DNA of 64,000 bases from Kribbella italica (GTDB lineage: Bacteria; Actinomycetota; Actinomycetes; Propionibacteriales; Kribbellaceae), in contig NZ_JACHMY010000001.1 in the NCBI RefSeq assembly GCF_014205135.1, positions 5,208,001 to 5,272,000 of the forward strand, in the 5' to 3' direction. Below the pieces are notes generated by a model. The model saw only the letters and a list, made by a program, of their open reading frames with translations. It was not told where the DNA came from and did not search any database. Shown here piece by piece: positions 7,786-16,672 of this stretch. Within the stretch, counting starts at the first letter, position 1; every line of letters starts with the position of its first letter. Both the position numbers and the translations under genes were made by a program.

Positions 7786-8550
7786 CTACCAGCCCTCGAG
7801 GCGGTCCAGGTAGATGCCGCCGGACGGGCGGACCGAGCCGGTCATGAACAGCTTGAGCGGCGCGGCGAACAGCCCGTACGTCGTACTGCCGTTGAGGAAT
7901 CCGGCGGTCGCGCAGCCGTCGTACTGGACCCAGATCTCGCGGACACCGGCCGCGGTGGTGAAGCGCAGCACGATCGCCTCGGACGGCCGGGCTGCCTCGG
8001 GCGTGCACTTGAACACCGGTAGCGCCGGGTTGCGCTCGGGCAGCACCTTGATCGCGTCGACGACCTGCTGGGCGGTGTTCTCGTTGAAGCGCTCGGAGCC
8101 GAGCAACTCCTGGTTGCCCGGGGTCAGCCGGTACCGGCAGGCCTCCAAGCTGGACACGGGGTCGGCCAGGTCGAGACCGCTGGCGGCTGACGGACCGGCG
8201 TCCCCGCTGTAGATCGCCGGCTTGGGCAGGCAGCCCATGGCCGTGTCCTTCTGCGGCTGCTGCTCGCCCTGGTACTCGGGAGCGTCCGCCCGGCTGTCGG
8301 CACTGCCGGCGCTATTGGTGGCTATGGGCGACTGCGAACCGATCACACCCCACACACCACCGCCGACCACCGCCACAGCGACCACCGCGGCCGCGGTAGC
8401 CAGCAGGTTCTTCCGCCGCTGCCGAACCCGCTGGCGGGCCTTGGCAGCCAGCCCCCGCCGGTGCAGCTCGAAGGTGGTGTCGGCCTTGGTCTTGAACGCG
8501 TCCGTCAGGGCAGGGCCGAGCTCCTGCTCCTGGTCGTCGTACTCAGGCAT
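7786..8550 (-). CDS. Membrane-anchored partner of the ECF sigma factor (putative anti-sigma)
   Basis: 254 aa with a cytoplasmic N terminus of about 47 residues, one membrane segment (about 48-70, Ala/Val-rich) and an extracytoplasmic domain holding three cysteines (near MGCLPKP, EACRYR and FKCTPE) and a fourth later (DGCATAG). It starts inside the end of the sigma gene (8-nt overlap), the usual anti-sigma position, so I infer that role. No zinc-binding HxxxCxxC motif is seen in the N terminus. I do not recognise the outer domain. Confidence 0.6.
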   Translation of the reverse strand: MPEYDDQEQELGPALTDAFKTKADTTFELHRRGLAAKARQRVRQRRKNLLATAAAVVAVAVVGGGVWGVIGSQSPIATNSAGSADSRADAPEYQGEQQPQKDTAMGCLPKPAIYSGDAGPSAASGLDLADPVSSLEACRYRLTPGNQELLGSERFNENTAQQVVDAIKVLPERNPALPVFKCTPEAARPSEAIVLRFTTAAGVREIWVQYDGCATAGFLNGSTTYGLFAAPLKLFMTGSVRPSGGIYLDRLEGW

Positions 8551-9073
8551 CGTCGGCTCCTTCCTTGGTCAGCGTCTTCTTCAGTACGGCGAGCGCCCGG
8601 TGCACGTGGGACCGGGCCGTCGCCTCCGCGCAGTGCAGCAGCACGCCGATCTCGGCGTACGACAGCTCCTCGTAGAAGCGCAGCACCACCGCCGCCCGCT
8701 GCCGGTCGGGCAGGGTCTTGCAGAGCTCCCAGACCGCCTCGGCCTGCGCCCGGTCCGCCGTACCGTCAGGGGCCGCCGCGGACCGGTCCGGCTCCGGCAC
8801 CGGCGCCTCCCGCCGGCGGAACCGGCGCCACCAGGAGATGTGGGCGTTGACCACCATCCGCTTGACGTACGCCTCGGGGTCGTCGGCGCGGCTGACCCGG
8901 CCCCAACGGGCGCAGGCCGTCGTCAGCGCGTCCTGGACGGCGTCCTCGGCCAGCGACTTGTCACCGGTCAGCACGTAGGCGAACCGCAGCAGCGCGTCGG
9001 CCCGCTCGCCGACGAAGGTCTCGAAGTCGAGTGCGGGCGCGCTGGTCATCGGTTCGGCCAAGGCTGCCTCCAT
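8543..9073 (-). CDS. ECF RNA polymerase sigma factor, SigE family
   Basis: 176 aa. Region 2 starts FVGERADALLRFAYVLTGD and continues AEDAVQDALTTACARWGRV; region 4 (LPDRQRAAVVLRFYEELSYAEIG, then EATARSHVHRALAVLK) is a clear helix-turn-helix. Regions 1 and 3 are absent, as in ECF factors of the actinobacterial SigE-like family. It starts at ATG 9073 with GAGGG just upstream. It follows the methyltransferase by 4 nt and overlaps its putative anti-sigma by 8 nt. Confidence 0.87.
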   Translation of the reverse strand: MEAALAEPMTSAPALDFETFVGERADALLRFAYVLTGDKSLAEDAVQDALTTACARWGRVSRADDPEAYVKRMVVNAHISWWRRFRRREAPVPEPDRSAAAPDGTADRAQAEAVWELCKTLPDRQRAAVVLRFYEELSYAEIGVLLHCAEATARSHVHRALAVLKKTLTKEGADDA

Positions 9074-9077
9074 ACCC

Positions 9078-9698
9078 TCAGGACGGCGATCCGCCTCGGT
9101 TCGTTGCAGTGGCCTTCAAGATCCTGAAGCCCTTCGAACTGGCCACTCGCTCGCACGGGTAGCCCTGCTCGGTCAGCCAGCGCTGCAGCGAGTCGCCACC
9201 GAGGTTCTTGCCGACCACCATCCACGCGACGCCCCCGGGCTTCAGCCGGCCGAACCAGCGCAGCAGCATCTTGTGCAGCTCCGGCTTGCCGATGTGGATC
9301 GCCGGGTTGGACCACAACTCGTCGAACACCACGTCGTCCGGTACGTCGTCGGGCTGCACCGCGTGCACGCGCTCGGCGACGCCCGCGGCGGCGGCGTTCA
9401 GCCCGGTCAGCTCCAGCGCCCGGTTGTTCACGTCGACGGCCCAGACGTCGGCCTCCGGCAGCTCGACGGCCAGCGCGCACGCGATCGGCCCGTAGCCGGC
9501 GCCGAGGTCGAGGATCGTCCGAAGGCTGCCCGAAGGGCGCACCTCGCGCAGCAGGATCGACGTACCGAGGTCCAGCCGGTCCCGGGAGAAGACGCCGCTC
9601 GCGGTGATGAACTCGTAGTCCCGGTCCCAGATCCGGGCCTGCACAGTACGCCGTACGTCGGCCGAGGCCGGGTCCTCCGAGAAGAAGTGGTCAGCCAC
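9078..9698 (-). CDS. RsmC-like class I SAM-dependent methyltransferase
   Basis: 206 aa. Motif I is [12 protein letters not shown] (62-73) and motif IV is SNPAIHIGK (130-138), a variant of the NPPxxxGK seen in rRNA guanine-N2 methyltransferases RsmC/RlmG. The usual second proline is alanine here. It is the short single-domain form common in actinobacteria, so 16S rRNA G1207 is a possible target, by inference. It starts at GTG inside the end of truA (8-nt overlap) and lies just before the sigma gene. Confidence 0.75.
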   Translation of the reverse strand: MADHFFSEDPASADVRRTVQARIWDRDYEFITASGVFSRDRLDLGTSILLREVRPSGSLRTILDLGAGYGPIACALAVELPEADVWAVDVNNRALELTGLNAAAAGVAERVHAVQPDDVPDDVVFDELWSNPAIHIGKPELHKMLLRWFGRLKPGGVAWMVVGKNLGGDSLQRWLTEQGYPCERVASSKGFRILKATATNRGGSPS

Positions 9699-10503
9699 GG
9701 CGGTGCACCTCTCCTCGGACCTGGCGGGTCTCGACAGCTCGGGCAGCCACCTGGTCGTCCGCGGGGTAGCGCACTTCCTCCAGCGTGAGCCCGTGCGCCG
9801 GCAGCACCGTCACCGCCGAGTTGCGGACGCGCGCCGCGAGCACCGTCGCCGGCCAGTCCGCCTCGCGGCGTCCGTCTCCGACCGGGACGATCGAGCCGAC
9901 CAGCGCGCGCACCATCGAGTGGCAGAACGCGTCGGCGATCACCGTGCCCTCGATCCGTCCGGGAGCGACCCTGACCCAGGAGAACTCGCGCAGCGCCCGG
10001 ACCGTGCTCGCGCCCTCGCGTTTGCGGCAGAAGGCGGCGAAGTCGTGCTCACCGAGCAGCCGCTGCGCGGCGTCGTTCATCCGGTCGACGTCCAGCGCGA
10101 GGCCGACCCGCAGGACCTCCTGACGGCGGACAGGATCCCAGCCGACCGGGTCGTCGCAGATCCGGTACACGTACCGGCGGTAGAGCGCCGAGAACCTGGC
10201 ATCGAAGCCTTCCGGGGCCACCGCGGCCGAGGTCACCCAGACGTCCTCGGGCAGGACGCCGTTGAGCCGGCGATGCAACTCCCGGGCAGTCATCGGGGTG
10301 TCCAGGTCCACGTGGGCCACCTGGCCACGGGCGTGGACCCCGGTGTCGGTCCGGCCCGCACAGGTCACGGTCGGGGCGAGCTCGGTCCGCAGGATCGTCC
10401 GGAGAGCTTCCTCGAAGTCGCCCTGCACCGTCCTGAGCCCGGCCTGCTTGGCCCAGCCGTGGAATCCCGTCCCGTCGTATCTCAGGTCTATCCGCCAACG
10501 CAC
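9691..10503 (-). CDS. truA: tRNA pseudouridine synthase A
   Basis: 270 aa; converts U38-U40 in the tRNA anticodon arm to pseudouridine. The catalytic aspartate is Asp53 in [10 protein letters not shown]. The N terminus ([16 protein letters not shown]) and the late motif [11 protein letters not shown] are typical. The GTG start at 10503 lies just downstream of the rplQ terminator. In many bacteria truA follows rplQ, and the same order is kept here, but the strong hairpin between them suggests that truA relies on read-through or its own promoter. Confidence 0.95.
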   Translation of the reverse strand: MRWRIDLRYDGTGFHGWAKQAGLRTVQGDFEEALRTILRTELAPTVTCAGRTDTGVHARGQVAHVDLDTPMTARELHRRLNGVLPEDVWVTSAAVAPEGFDARFSALYRRYVYRICDDPVGWDPVRRQEVLRVGLALDVDRMNDAAQRLLGEHDFAAFCRKREGASTVRALREFSWVRVAPGRIEGTVIADAFCHSMVRALVGSIVPVGDGRREADWPATVLAARVRNSAVTVLPAHGLTLEEVRYPADDQVAARAVETRQVRGEVHRRG

Positions 10504-10519
10504 AGGGCAATCTAACGCA

Positions 10520-10557
10520 ACAGCGCCCCCGCACCGTGACCGGTGCGGGGGCGCTGT
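10520..10557 (-). terminator. Strong hairpin terminator after rplQ
   Basis: A perfect 17-bp stem: ACAGCGCCCCCGCACCG at 10520-10536 pairs with 10541-10557 around a 4-nt loop (TGAC on plus). It lies 13 nt after the rplQ stop and 17 nt before the truA start. The T-tract is poor, but the stem is very stable. Confidence 0.75.
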
Positions 10558-10570
10558 GACGTACTGGGTG

Positions 10571-11275
10571 TTACTTGTCCTCGGTCTCGCCGGCCTTGGT
10601 AAAGCCGGCGGCCGCGGCCGCCTCCTCGGTGGCGAACCAGACCTCGGCCTCGGTCTGGTCGTACCACGGCGAGTCGGTGGTGTGGAACTTCATCGAGTTC
10701 TCGTTGCCCTTGATGTCGAAGCCCTCGGGCGCCGAGCCGTCGGCCAGCGGAGCGGCCGAACCCTCGTACTTGGCCGCGACGACGTCCTGAACCTCGGCGT
10801 CGTCCTTGACCTCGTCGGCCACCGGCGCGTCGTCGGCCTTGGCGGCCGCCTTCTTCGCGGTGGTCTTCTTGGCGGGAGCCTTCTTCGCGGCGGCCTTCTT
10901 GGCCTTCGGGGAGTCGGCCAGCGCCTCGACGAGCTCGATCTTCACCATGGGGGCGTTGTCGCCCTTGCGGGGGCCGAGCTTGATGATCCGGGTGTAGCCG
11001 CCCGGACGGTCGGCGTACCGCTCACCGATCTCGGTGAACAGCACGTGCACGACGCTCTTGTCCTTGATCCGCTTCATCACCTGACGGCGCGAGTTCAGGT
11101 CGCCGCGCTTGGCCTTGGTGATGAACGACTCGGCCAGCGGCTGCAGGCGCTTGGCCTTCGTCGCGGTCGTGGTGATCGCGCCGTGCTCGAACAGCGACGT
11201 CGCGAGGTTGCTGAGGATCAGCTTCTCGTGCGCCGGGCTGCCGCCGAGGCGGGATCCCTTGGTGGGGGTAGGCAT
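10571..11275 (-). CDS. rplQ: 50S ribosomal protein L17 with a long C-terminal extension domain
   Basis: The first ~120 residues are ordinary L17 ([17 protein letters not shown], then [14 protein letters not shown]), which lies near the peptide exit region of the large subunit. The protein is 234 aa, against about 127 in E. coli. After a Lys/Ala-rich linker (about 125-150) and an acidic stretch comes a compact C-terminal module of about 50 residues: [17 protein letters not shown], then [16 protein letters not shown]. From memory this resembles the small motif that NCBI calls the sunset domain, found at the ends of several actinobacterial proteins. Its role on the ribosome is unknown. Confidence 0.95.
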   Translation of the reverse strand: MPTPTKGSRLGGSPAHEKLILSNLATSLFEHGAITTTATKAKRLQPLAESFITKAKRGDLNSRRQVMKRIKDKSVVHVLFTEIGERYADRPGGYTRIIKLGPRKGDNAPMVKIELVEALADSPKAKKAAAKKAPAKKTTAKKAAAKADDAPVADEVKDDAEVQDVVAAKYEGSAAPLADGSAPEGFDIKGNENSMKFHTTDSPWYDQTEAEVWFATEEAAAAAGFTKAGETEDK

Positions 11276-11342
11276 TGTCCAACTCCAGAAATCTCAGGCC
11301 CGGGTGCGGACCTTGGGAACGGGCCGTGAGGCCTTCGAAAGG

Positions 11343-12368
11343 TCAGTACTGCTCGGTCTCGGCGAAGCTCTCGTCCTCGTCCTCGGCGTCGTCACCGTAG
11401 GCCTCGGCAGCGGCGCGCAGGTCGAAGCCGGGGGGCGAGTCCTTCAGCGACAGGCCCATCTCGGCCAGCTTCAGCTTGACCTCGTCGATCGACTTGGAGC
11501 CGAAGTTGCGGATGTCCAGCAGGTCCTGCTCGCTGCGCGAGATCAGCTCACCCACGGTGTGGATGCCCTCGCGCTTGAGGCAGTTGTAGGACCGGACGGT
11601 CAGCTGCAGGTCCTCGACCGGCAGCGCCAGGTCGGCGGCCATCTGCTCGTCGACCGGCGACGGGCCGATGTCGATGCCCTCGGCCTCGACGTTCAGCTCG
11701 CGGGCCAGGCCGAACAGCTCGACCAGCGTCTTACCGGCCGACGCGACGGCGTCGCGGGGCAGCATCGACGGCTTGGTCTCGACGTCCACGACCAGCCGGT
11801 CGAAGTCGGTGCGCTGCTCGACACGCGTCGCCTCGACCTTGTAGGTGACCTTGAGGACCGGCGAGTAGATCGAGTCGACCGGCATCCGGCCGATCTCGGC
11901 GTCGGCGGACTTGTTCTGGATCGCGGACACGTAACCGCGGCCCCGCTCGACGACCAGCTCCATCTCGAGCCGGCCCTTCTCGTTCAGGGTGGCGATCTTC
12001 AGGTCCGGGTTGTGCACCTCGACGCCGGCCGGCGGCGCGATGTCGGCGGCGGTGACGTCACCGGGGCCCTGCTTGCGCAGGTACATGGTGACCGGCTCGT
12101 CGTGCTCGGAGGAGACGACCAGGTCCTTGAGGTTCAGGATCAGCTGGGTGGCGTCTTCCTTGACCCCCGCGACCGTCGAGAACTCGTGCAGCACGCCGTC
12201 CACCTTGATGCTGGTCACGGCGGCGCCCGGGATGGACGACAGCAGGGTGCGGCGGATGGAGTTGCCGAGGGTGTAGCCGAAGCCCGGCTCCAGCGGCTCG
12301 ATCACGAACCGCGAGCGGTGCTCGCCGACGACCTCTTCGGTCAGGGTGGGGCGCTGTGCAATAAGCAC
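11343..12368 (-). CDS. rpoA: DNA-directed RNA polymerase alpha subunit
   Basis: 341 aa. The N-terminal assembly domain ([21 protein letters not shown]) dimerises and docks beta and beta'. The C-terminal domain (about 250-310: [16 protein letters not shown], then [16 protein letters not shown]) contacts UP elements and activators. An acidic tail ends in ETEQY. It sits between rpsD and rplQ in the standard alpha-operon order. Confidence 0.98.
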   Translation of the reverse strand: MLIAQRPTLTEEVVGEHRSRFVIEPLEPGFGYTLGNSIRRTLLSSIPGAAVTSIKVDGVLHEFSTVAGVKEDATQLILNLKDLVVSSEHDEPVTMYLRKQGPGDVTAADIAPPAGVEVHNPDLKIATLNEKGRLEMELVVERGRGYVSAIQNKSADAEIGRMPVDSIYSPVLKVTYKVEATRVEQRTDFDRLVVDVETKPSMLPRDAVASAGKTLVELFGLARELNVEAEGIDIGPSPVDEQMAADLALPVEDLQLTVRSYNCLKREGIHTVGELISRSEQDLLDIRNFGSKSIDEVKLKLAEMGLSLKDSPPGFDLRAAAEAYGDDAEDEDESFAETEQY

Positions 12369-12471
12369 TTGTGCTACTTCCTTCTTCTGTCGCGACGACC
12401 ACTATTTGAGGTCGCGAGGTGAAGAACGACCGATCCCGCCGGCGGCCCGGAGGCCGCCGGCGGGAAGCGGA

Positions 12472-13080
12472 TCAGTTCTTCGAGTAGAGCTCGACGATCA
12501 GGTGCTCTGCGACCTGGGTGTCGATCTGCGCCCGGGTGGGCAGCTGGTGCACGAGGATCCGCAGCCGCTCCGGCAGGGCCTCGAGCCATGCCGGGACGAC
12601 CCGCTCCGAGTGCGTCTCCCGCGCGATGATGAACGGGGTCATCTCGTTCGACTTCGCGCGGACGTCGATCACGTCGTGCGCCGCGACGCGGTACGACGGG
12701 ATGTTGACCTTGATGCCGTTCACGGTGAAGTGACCGTGCACGACGAGCTGACGGGCCTGACGACGCGTCCGGGCCAGACCGGCGCGGTACACGACGTTGT
12801 CGAGACGCGACTCGAGGATGATCAGCAGGTTGTCACCGGTCTTACCCGGACGCCGCGAGGCCTCCTTGTAGTACAGGCTGAACTGCTTCTCGAGCACGCC
12901 GTAGGCGTAGCGGGCCTTCTGCTTCTCACGGAGCTGAAGCAGGTACTCGCTCTCCTTGGGACGGCCGCGGCCGTGCATACCCGGCGGGTACGGACGACGC
13001 TCGAACGCCTTGTCGCCACCGACGAGGTCGACCCCGAGACGGCGCGACTTCTTGGTCATGGGTCCGGTGTAACGGGCCAT
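12472..13080 (-). CDS. rpsD: 30S ribosomal protein S4
   Basis: 202 aa; a primary 16S rRNA-binding protein and assembly nucleator. It starts [15 protein letters not shown] and has the S4 RNA-binding domain [20 protein letters not shown] followed by [10 protein letters not shown]. The N terminus lacks the four-cysteine zinc knuckle, so this is the zinc-independent form. The rpoA start lies about 100 nt downstream. Confidence 0.97.
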   Translation of the reverse strand: MARYTGPMTKKSRRLGVDLVGGDKAFERRPYPPGMHGRGRPKESEYLLQLREKQKARYAYGVLEKQFSLYYKEASRRPGKTGDNLLIILESRLDNVVYRAGLARTRRQARQLVVHGHFTVNGIKVNIPSYRVAAHDVIDVRAKSNEMTPFIIARETHSERVVPAWLEALPERLRILVHQLPTRAQIDTQVAEHLIVELYSKN

Positions 13081-13104
13081 TTTCGCTGCCTACCTTTCCT
13101 GGGA

Positions 13105-13512
13105 TCAGACCCGGCGCCGCTTGGGAGGGCGGCAGCCGTTGTGGGCGGTCGGGGTGACGTCCTGGATGGTGCCGACCTCGAGGCCGACCGCACCCAGCGA
13201 ACGAATCGCGGTCTCACGGCCGGAGCCGGGACCCTTCACGAAGACGTCGATCTTGCGCATGCCGTGCTCCATCGCCCGGCGCCCGGCGGCCTCGGCGGCC
13301 ATCTGCGCGGCGAACGGGGTCGACTTGCGCGAACCCTTGAAGCCGACGGTGCCCGCGGAAGCCCACGAGATGACCGCGCCGGTCGGGTCGGTGATCGTCA
13401 CGATCGTGTTGTTGAACGTGCTCTTGATGTGCGCGTGGCCGGCGGCCACGTTCTTCTTCTCCTTGCGGCGCACCTTCTTCGCGCCGGCCGCGGTGCGGCT
13501 CTTGGGAGGCAT
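13105..13512 (-). CDS. rpsK: 30S ribosomal protein S11
   Basis: 135 aa; a platform protein near the E-site and Shine-Dalgarno helix. Recognised by [35 protein letters not shown] and the tail [12 protein letters not shown]. The N terminus is Lys/Arg-rich (KVRRKEKKN). It is placed between rpsM and rpsD with short gaps. Confidence 0.97.
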   Translation of the reverse strand: MPPKSRTAAGAKKVRRKEKKNVAAGHAHIKSTFNNTIVTITDPTGAVISWASAGTVGFKGSRKSTPFAAQMAAEAAGRRAMEHGMRKIDVFVKGPGSGRETAIRSLGAVGLEVGTIQDVTPTAHNGCRPPKRRRV

Positions 13513-13553
13513 AAGTCAGTTGCTCCTGGGGTGGTCGACGACGGTCATCCGGG

Positions 13554-13925
13554 TCACTTCTTCTTCTTGCCGGCGATCGCCTTCTTGCGACCCTTCCGGC
13601 TACGGGCGTTGGTCCGCGTGCGCTGACCACGCACCGGCAGGCCGCTGCGGTGCCGGCGACCCTGGTACGACCCGATCTCGATCTTGCGGCGGATGTCCGC
13701 GGTCACCTCGCGACGGAGGTCACCTTCGATCTTGTAGTTGCCTTCGATCCAGTCCCGGAGCTTGACCAGTTCCTCGTCGCCCAGTTCGTGGACGCGCTTG
13801 TCACCGGAGATGCCGGTGGCTTCGAGCGTCTTCAGGGCGCGAGTACGACCTACACCGAAGATGTAGGTGAGTGCGACCTCGATGCGCTTGTCACGCGGGA
13901 GGTCGACGCCAACGAGGCGTGCCAT
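13554..13925 (-). CDS. rpsM: 30S ribosomal protein S13
   Basis: 123 aa; a head protein that forms inter-subunit bridges and touches the P-site tRNA with its basic tail. It starts [21 protein letters not shown] and contains [20 protein letters not shown]. The C terminus is strongly basic. It is separated from rpmJ by 184 nt, the largest gap in this sub-cluster, with short GC hairpins (for example CCCCGG/CCGGGG near 14012) but no ORF I can support. Confidence 0.97.
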   Translation of the reverse strand: MARLVGVDLPRDKRIEVALTYIFGVGRTRALKTLEATGISGDKRVHELGDEELVKLRDWIEGNYKIEGDLRREVTADIRRKIEIGSYQGRRHRSGLPVRGQRTRTNARSRKGRKKAIAGKKKK

Positions 13926-14109
13926 GTGGCGGTGTTCCTTTCGTCGGCAGAGGTGTGGGGGCGCGCCGCGTCCTTGCCCGCCTCGGTGATGTTTCCTTCA
14001 CCGGCAAGGCCCCGGCCTCTGTTCCGGGGGCGACGTCCAGCGTGTTGCGGTGCTGGACGAGCGTGCGCGCTGTGGTGCGAAAGTGCTGTGGTGCGAGGTA
14101 AGGCTTGGA

Positions 14110-14223
14110 TCAGCCCTGCCGCTGCTTGTGCCGCGGGTTCTCGCAGATCACCATGACCCGGCCGTGGCGGCGGATCACCTTGCACTTGTCGCAGATCTTC
14201 TTGACGCTCGGATTGACCTTCAT
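14110..14223 (-). CDS. rpmJ: 50S ribosomal protein L36 (zinc-ribbon form)
   Basis: A 37-aa small gene, readable as [16 protein letters not shown] followed by [21 protein letters not shown]. The Cys-x2-Cys, the later Cys and the His form the zinc ribbon of the C+ type of L36. It lies 30 nt after infA and upstream of rpsM, the normal position. Confidence 0.96.
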   Translation of the reverse strand: MKVNPSVKKICDKCKVIRRHGRVMVICENPRHKQRQG

Positions 14224-14253
14224 CGAGCTTCTTTCTTCGACAGGTGGCTGTGG

Positions 14254-14475
14254 TTACTTGTACCGGTAGACGATCCGACCCCTGGTGAGGTCGTACGGCG
14301 ACAGCTCCACGACGACCCGGTCCTCGGGGAGGATCCGGATGTAGTGCTGCCTCATCTTGCCGCTGATGTGCGCGAGCACCTTGTGCCCGTTGGACAGCTC
14401 AACACGGAACATCGCGTTCGGCAGAGCCTCGACGATGGTGCCCTCGAGTTCGATGACTCCCTCTTTTTTGGGCAT
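14254..14475 (-). CDS. infA: Translation initiation factor IF-1
   Basis: 73 aa with an S1/OB fold: [20 protein letters not shown], then [19 protein letters not shown] and the ending [10 protein letters not shown]-1 blocks the A site during initiation. It is the first gene of the infA-rpmJ-rpsM-rpsK-rpsD-rpoA-rplQ unit, with a predicted promoter about 110 nt upstream. In this genome it is separated from map by a four-gene insert. Confidence 0.97.
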   Translation of the reverse strand: MPKKEGVIELEGTIVEALPNAMFRVELSNGHKVLAHISGKMRQHYIRILPEDRVVVELSPYDLTRGRIVYRYK

Positions 14476-14584
14476 GTCCTCGCACTTCTGTAGACGACGT
14501 ACTGAATGATGGTTGGTGCGCGATCGCCGGGCCCGGAACGAGCGTTGGGCATAGCGACCAGAGGCTACAAAGAGCCAAGGGAAG

Positions 14585-14615
14585 AGTCTACGCCACTGAC
14601 CGGTGAGAAACCCAA
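14585..14615 (-). promoter_or_regulatory. Candidate infA operon promoter
   Basis: On the minus strand, -10 TAGACT (14585-14590) is a very good match to the actinobacterial consensus. The best -35 is TTGGGT (14610-14615), with a long 19-nt spacer. It lies between the HxlR stop region and infA, where the alpha operon needs a promoter. Confidence 0.4.
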
Positions 14616-14622
14616 TCGGGCC

Positions 14623-14949
14623 TCAGCAACGGCTGGACTCCAACTCCACCATGTGCTCCGCGCCCCACAGATCCAGTGGCCCGAGCGCCACGTTCAGGGT
14701 CTCGCCGAGCGGCGTGAGCGAGTACTCCACCTTCGGCGGGACCTGACGGTAGACCTCCCGGTGCACGATCCGCCGCGACTCCAGCTCACGCAACTGCTGG
14801 ATCAGCATCTTCTCGGTGACGCCGGAGACCTCCTTGCGCAACTCACCGAACCGTAGCGGTCCGTGACTGAGCGCCCACAGGATGCGCGGCTTCCACTTCC
14901 CGCCGATCACGTCGGCGGCGGCGTCCAGCCCACAGGTGTACGGCTTCAT
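14623..14949 (-). CDS. HxlR family winged-helix regulator
   Basis: 108 aa. The winged helix covers GGKWKPRILWALSHGPLRFG, ELRKEVSGVTEKMLIQQLRELE and REVYRQVPPKVEYSLTPLG, all typical HxlR. Cys6 (KPYTCGLD) matches the redox-sensing cysteine of YodB-like members, and the protein also ends in Cys108, so a thiol switch is possible (inference). It diverges from an imine reductase-like gene with a palindrome between them, and probably controls both. Confidence 0.87.
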   Translation of the reverse strand: MKPYTCGLDAAADVIGGKWKPRILWALSHGPLRFGELRKEVSGVTEKMLIQQLRELESRRIVHREVYRQVPPKVEYSLTPLGETLNVALGPLDLWGAEHMVELESSRC

Positions 14950-14965
14950 ACTTACCTTTCGGTGA

Positions 14966-14988
14966 GTACCTGACTAATTAGTCGGTAC
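14966..14988. promoter_or_regulatory. Palindrome between HxlR and oxidoreductase genes
   Basis: The core GACTAATTAGTC (14972-14983) is a perfect 12-bp palindrome, flanked by GTACC (14966-14970) and GGTAC (14984-14988) with one extra T on the left. The whole 23-bp site lies 16 bp from the HxlR start and 36 bp from the enzyme start. It is the probable HxlR operator. Confidence 0.6.
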
Positions 14989-15024
14989 TTGTCCATCCTA
15001 AACCGTGTCCGTGAGGCTTGGCCC

Positions 15025-15888
15025 ATGAAGACACCCGTGACCGTTCTCGGCCTCGGCGCGATGGGAACCGCCCTCGCCCAGGCCTTCGTCTCCGCCGGCC
15101 ACCCGACCACCGTCTGGAACCGCACTCCCGGCCGCGCGCCCGACCTGACCGGCGTCACCCGCGCGAAGACCGTCGCCGACGCCGTCAGCGCGAGCTCGCT
15201 GGTCCTCGTCTGCCTGCTGGACGACGCCTCCGTCCAGGAAGCGCTCGCGCCGGCCGCCACCGAGTTCGCCGGCCGCACGCTGGTCAACCTCACCAACGGC
15301 ACGCCCGCGCACGCCCGTCGTACCGCCGACTGGGCCACGCAGCAGGGCGCCGACTACCTGGACGGCGGCATCATGGCCGTCCCCGCGATGATCGGCGGTC
15401 CGGCCGCCTTCGTCCTCTACAGCGGGTCCGAAGCCGCCTTCGAGAAGCACGGACCGACGCTCTCCACCGTCGCTCGTCCACAGTTCGTCGGAGCTGACCC
15501 GGGCCTCGCCGCGTTGCACGACCTCGCGCTGCTGAGCGGCATGTACGGCATGTTCTCCGGGGCGATCCAGGCCCTCGCGCTGACCTCCAGCGAGAAGGTC
15601 TCCCCCACCGCGTTCACCGAGCAGCTCCTGGTCCCCTGGCTCACCGCCATGATGGCCGGCATCCCTGCTCTGGCAAGGGAACTGGAGTACGGCGCCGACG
15701 ACGCGGCCGGCTCGAACCTGGCGATGCAGTCGGCCGGGTTCGTGAACCTGCTCGACGCCTCTCGCGATCAGGGCGTCGATCCGGCTCTGCTCGTCCCGAT
15801 GGGAGAACTGCTCGCCCGCGCCGTACGGGAGGGACACGGCGACGAGGACATCGCGGCCGTCGTACCGCTGCTCAGGACTGCTGGGTAG
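15025..15888 (+). CDS. NAD(P)-binding imine reductase / beta-hydroxyacid dehydrogenase-like enzyme
   Basis: 287 aa. The Rossmann motif GLGAMG (9-14) followed by VWNRTPGRA suggests NADP use, since Arg in NRT binds the 2'-phosphate. The C-terminal helical dimer domain carries LHDLALLSGMYGMFSG, where imine reductases keep an Asp or Tyr as proton donor. Substrates could be cyclic imines or a small aldehyde. I use the ATG at 15025 with GAGG about 9 nt upstream; an upstream in-frame start lacks the family pattern. It is divergent from the HxlR regulator, and its stop overlaps a convergent gene by 17 bp. Confidence 0.78.
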   Translation: MKTPVTVLGLGAMGTALAQAFVSAGHPTTVWNRTPGRAPDLTGVTRAKTVADAVSASSLVLVCLLDDASVQEALAPAATEFAGRTLVNLTNGTPAHARRTADWATQQGADYLDGGIMAVPAMIGGPAAFVLYSGSEAAFEKHGPTLSTVARPQFVGADPGLAALHDLALLSGMYGMFSGAIQALALTSSEKVSPTAFTEQLLVPWLTAMMAGIPALARELEYGADDAAGSNLAMQSAGFVNLLDASRDQGVDPALLVPMGELLARAVREGHGDEDIAAVVPLLRTAG

Positions 15889-16672
15889 CCGCCCACTGCT
15901 CGCCGGTCTGCCAGACGTGCTCGGGGATCAGCGCGAGCAGGTCGCAGGCGGCGTCGAGGTGGGCCAGTACGACCGAGGCCTCCCGGTACGCCGGGAAGAT
16001 CGCCACGAACCGCCGGCCCTCGCAGCTGAAGCCGAACGGCGGCACCTGACCCAGTACGTCGACCGCCCGCCGGTGCAGCACCTCCAGCGCCAGGTCCTCG
16101 CGACCGTTGAACAGGCAGTACTTCTCCGGCAGCCCGTCGACCGTCAGCTTCAGCGGCACCAGGCTGGCCGCGGCGACGGGCGCCAGTGAGGTCGGCAGCA
16201 ACTGCATCGGCGGGAGCGGCCGGTCAACCTCCAGGTCCAGGAAGTCGAAGCCGAGCTGCCGGCGCCGGACCTTGTGCCGGAACCGGCCGGCGATCAGCTC
16301 CCGGCCCCGGTGCCGGCCGATCGTCACGTCGTACACCTCGGCCGCGGGATCGACGTCGAACGGCGGGAACGGCCAGCGGTCGATCAGCTCGGGATCGCCC
16401 GCGCTGACCTGCCAGCCCAGCTGCCGGGCCATGTCGGACCAGGCCCGGCGCTGGCGGTTCTCGGAGATGCGGAACGCCGCGGTCAGCCCGACCAGCACCA
16501 GGAACCACGCGAGCACCAGCCAGCCGACCCAGCGCGGCTCGACCAGCAGGCCGACGACGACCAGCGGGACCGCGACCAGGAACCACAGCACGTAGACCAG
16601 TGCGGAGCCCTGGCGCAGCTGCCAGGCCCAGTCCGGGCGCAGCCGCGACCCCTCGGCGCCGGTCTCGGTCAC
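15872..16672 (-). CDS. Conserved membrane protein of unknown function
   Basis: 266 aa from the GTG at 16672, which overlaps the upstream DUF1707-gene stop as GTGA; the frame is open further upstream but that part duplicates the neighbour's coding sequence. Two adjacent membrane segments (about residues 23-65) are followed by a cytoplasmic domain with no catalytic motif I recognise (DRWPFPPFDVD, GRHRGRELIAGRFRHK). Coupling to the DUF1707 protein suggests a shared envelope role. Confidence 0.65.
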   Translation of the reverse strand: MTETGAEGSRLRPDWAWQLRQGSALVYVLWFLVAVPLVVVGLLVEPRWVGWLVLAWFLVLVGLTAAFRISENRQRRAWSDMARQLGWQVSAGDPELIDRWPFPPFDVDPAAEVYDVTIGRHRGRELIAGRFRHKVRRRQLGFDFLDLEVDRPLPPMQLLPTSLAPVAAASLVPLKLTVDGLPEKYCLFNGREDLALEVLHRRAVDVLGQVPPFGFSCEGRRFVAIFPAYREASVVLAHLDAACDLLALIPEHVWQTGEQWAATQQS

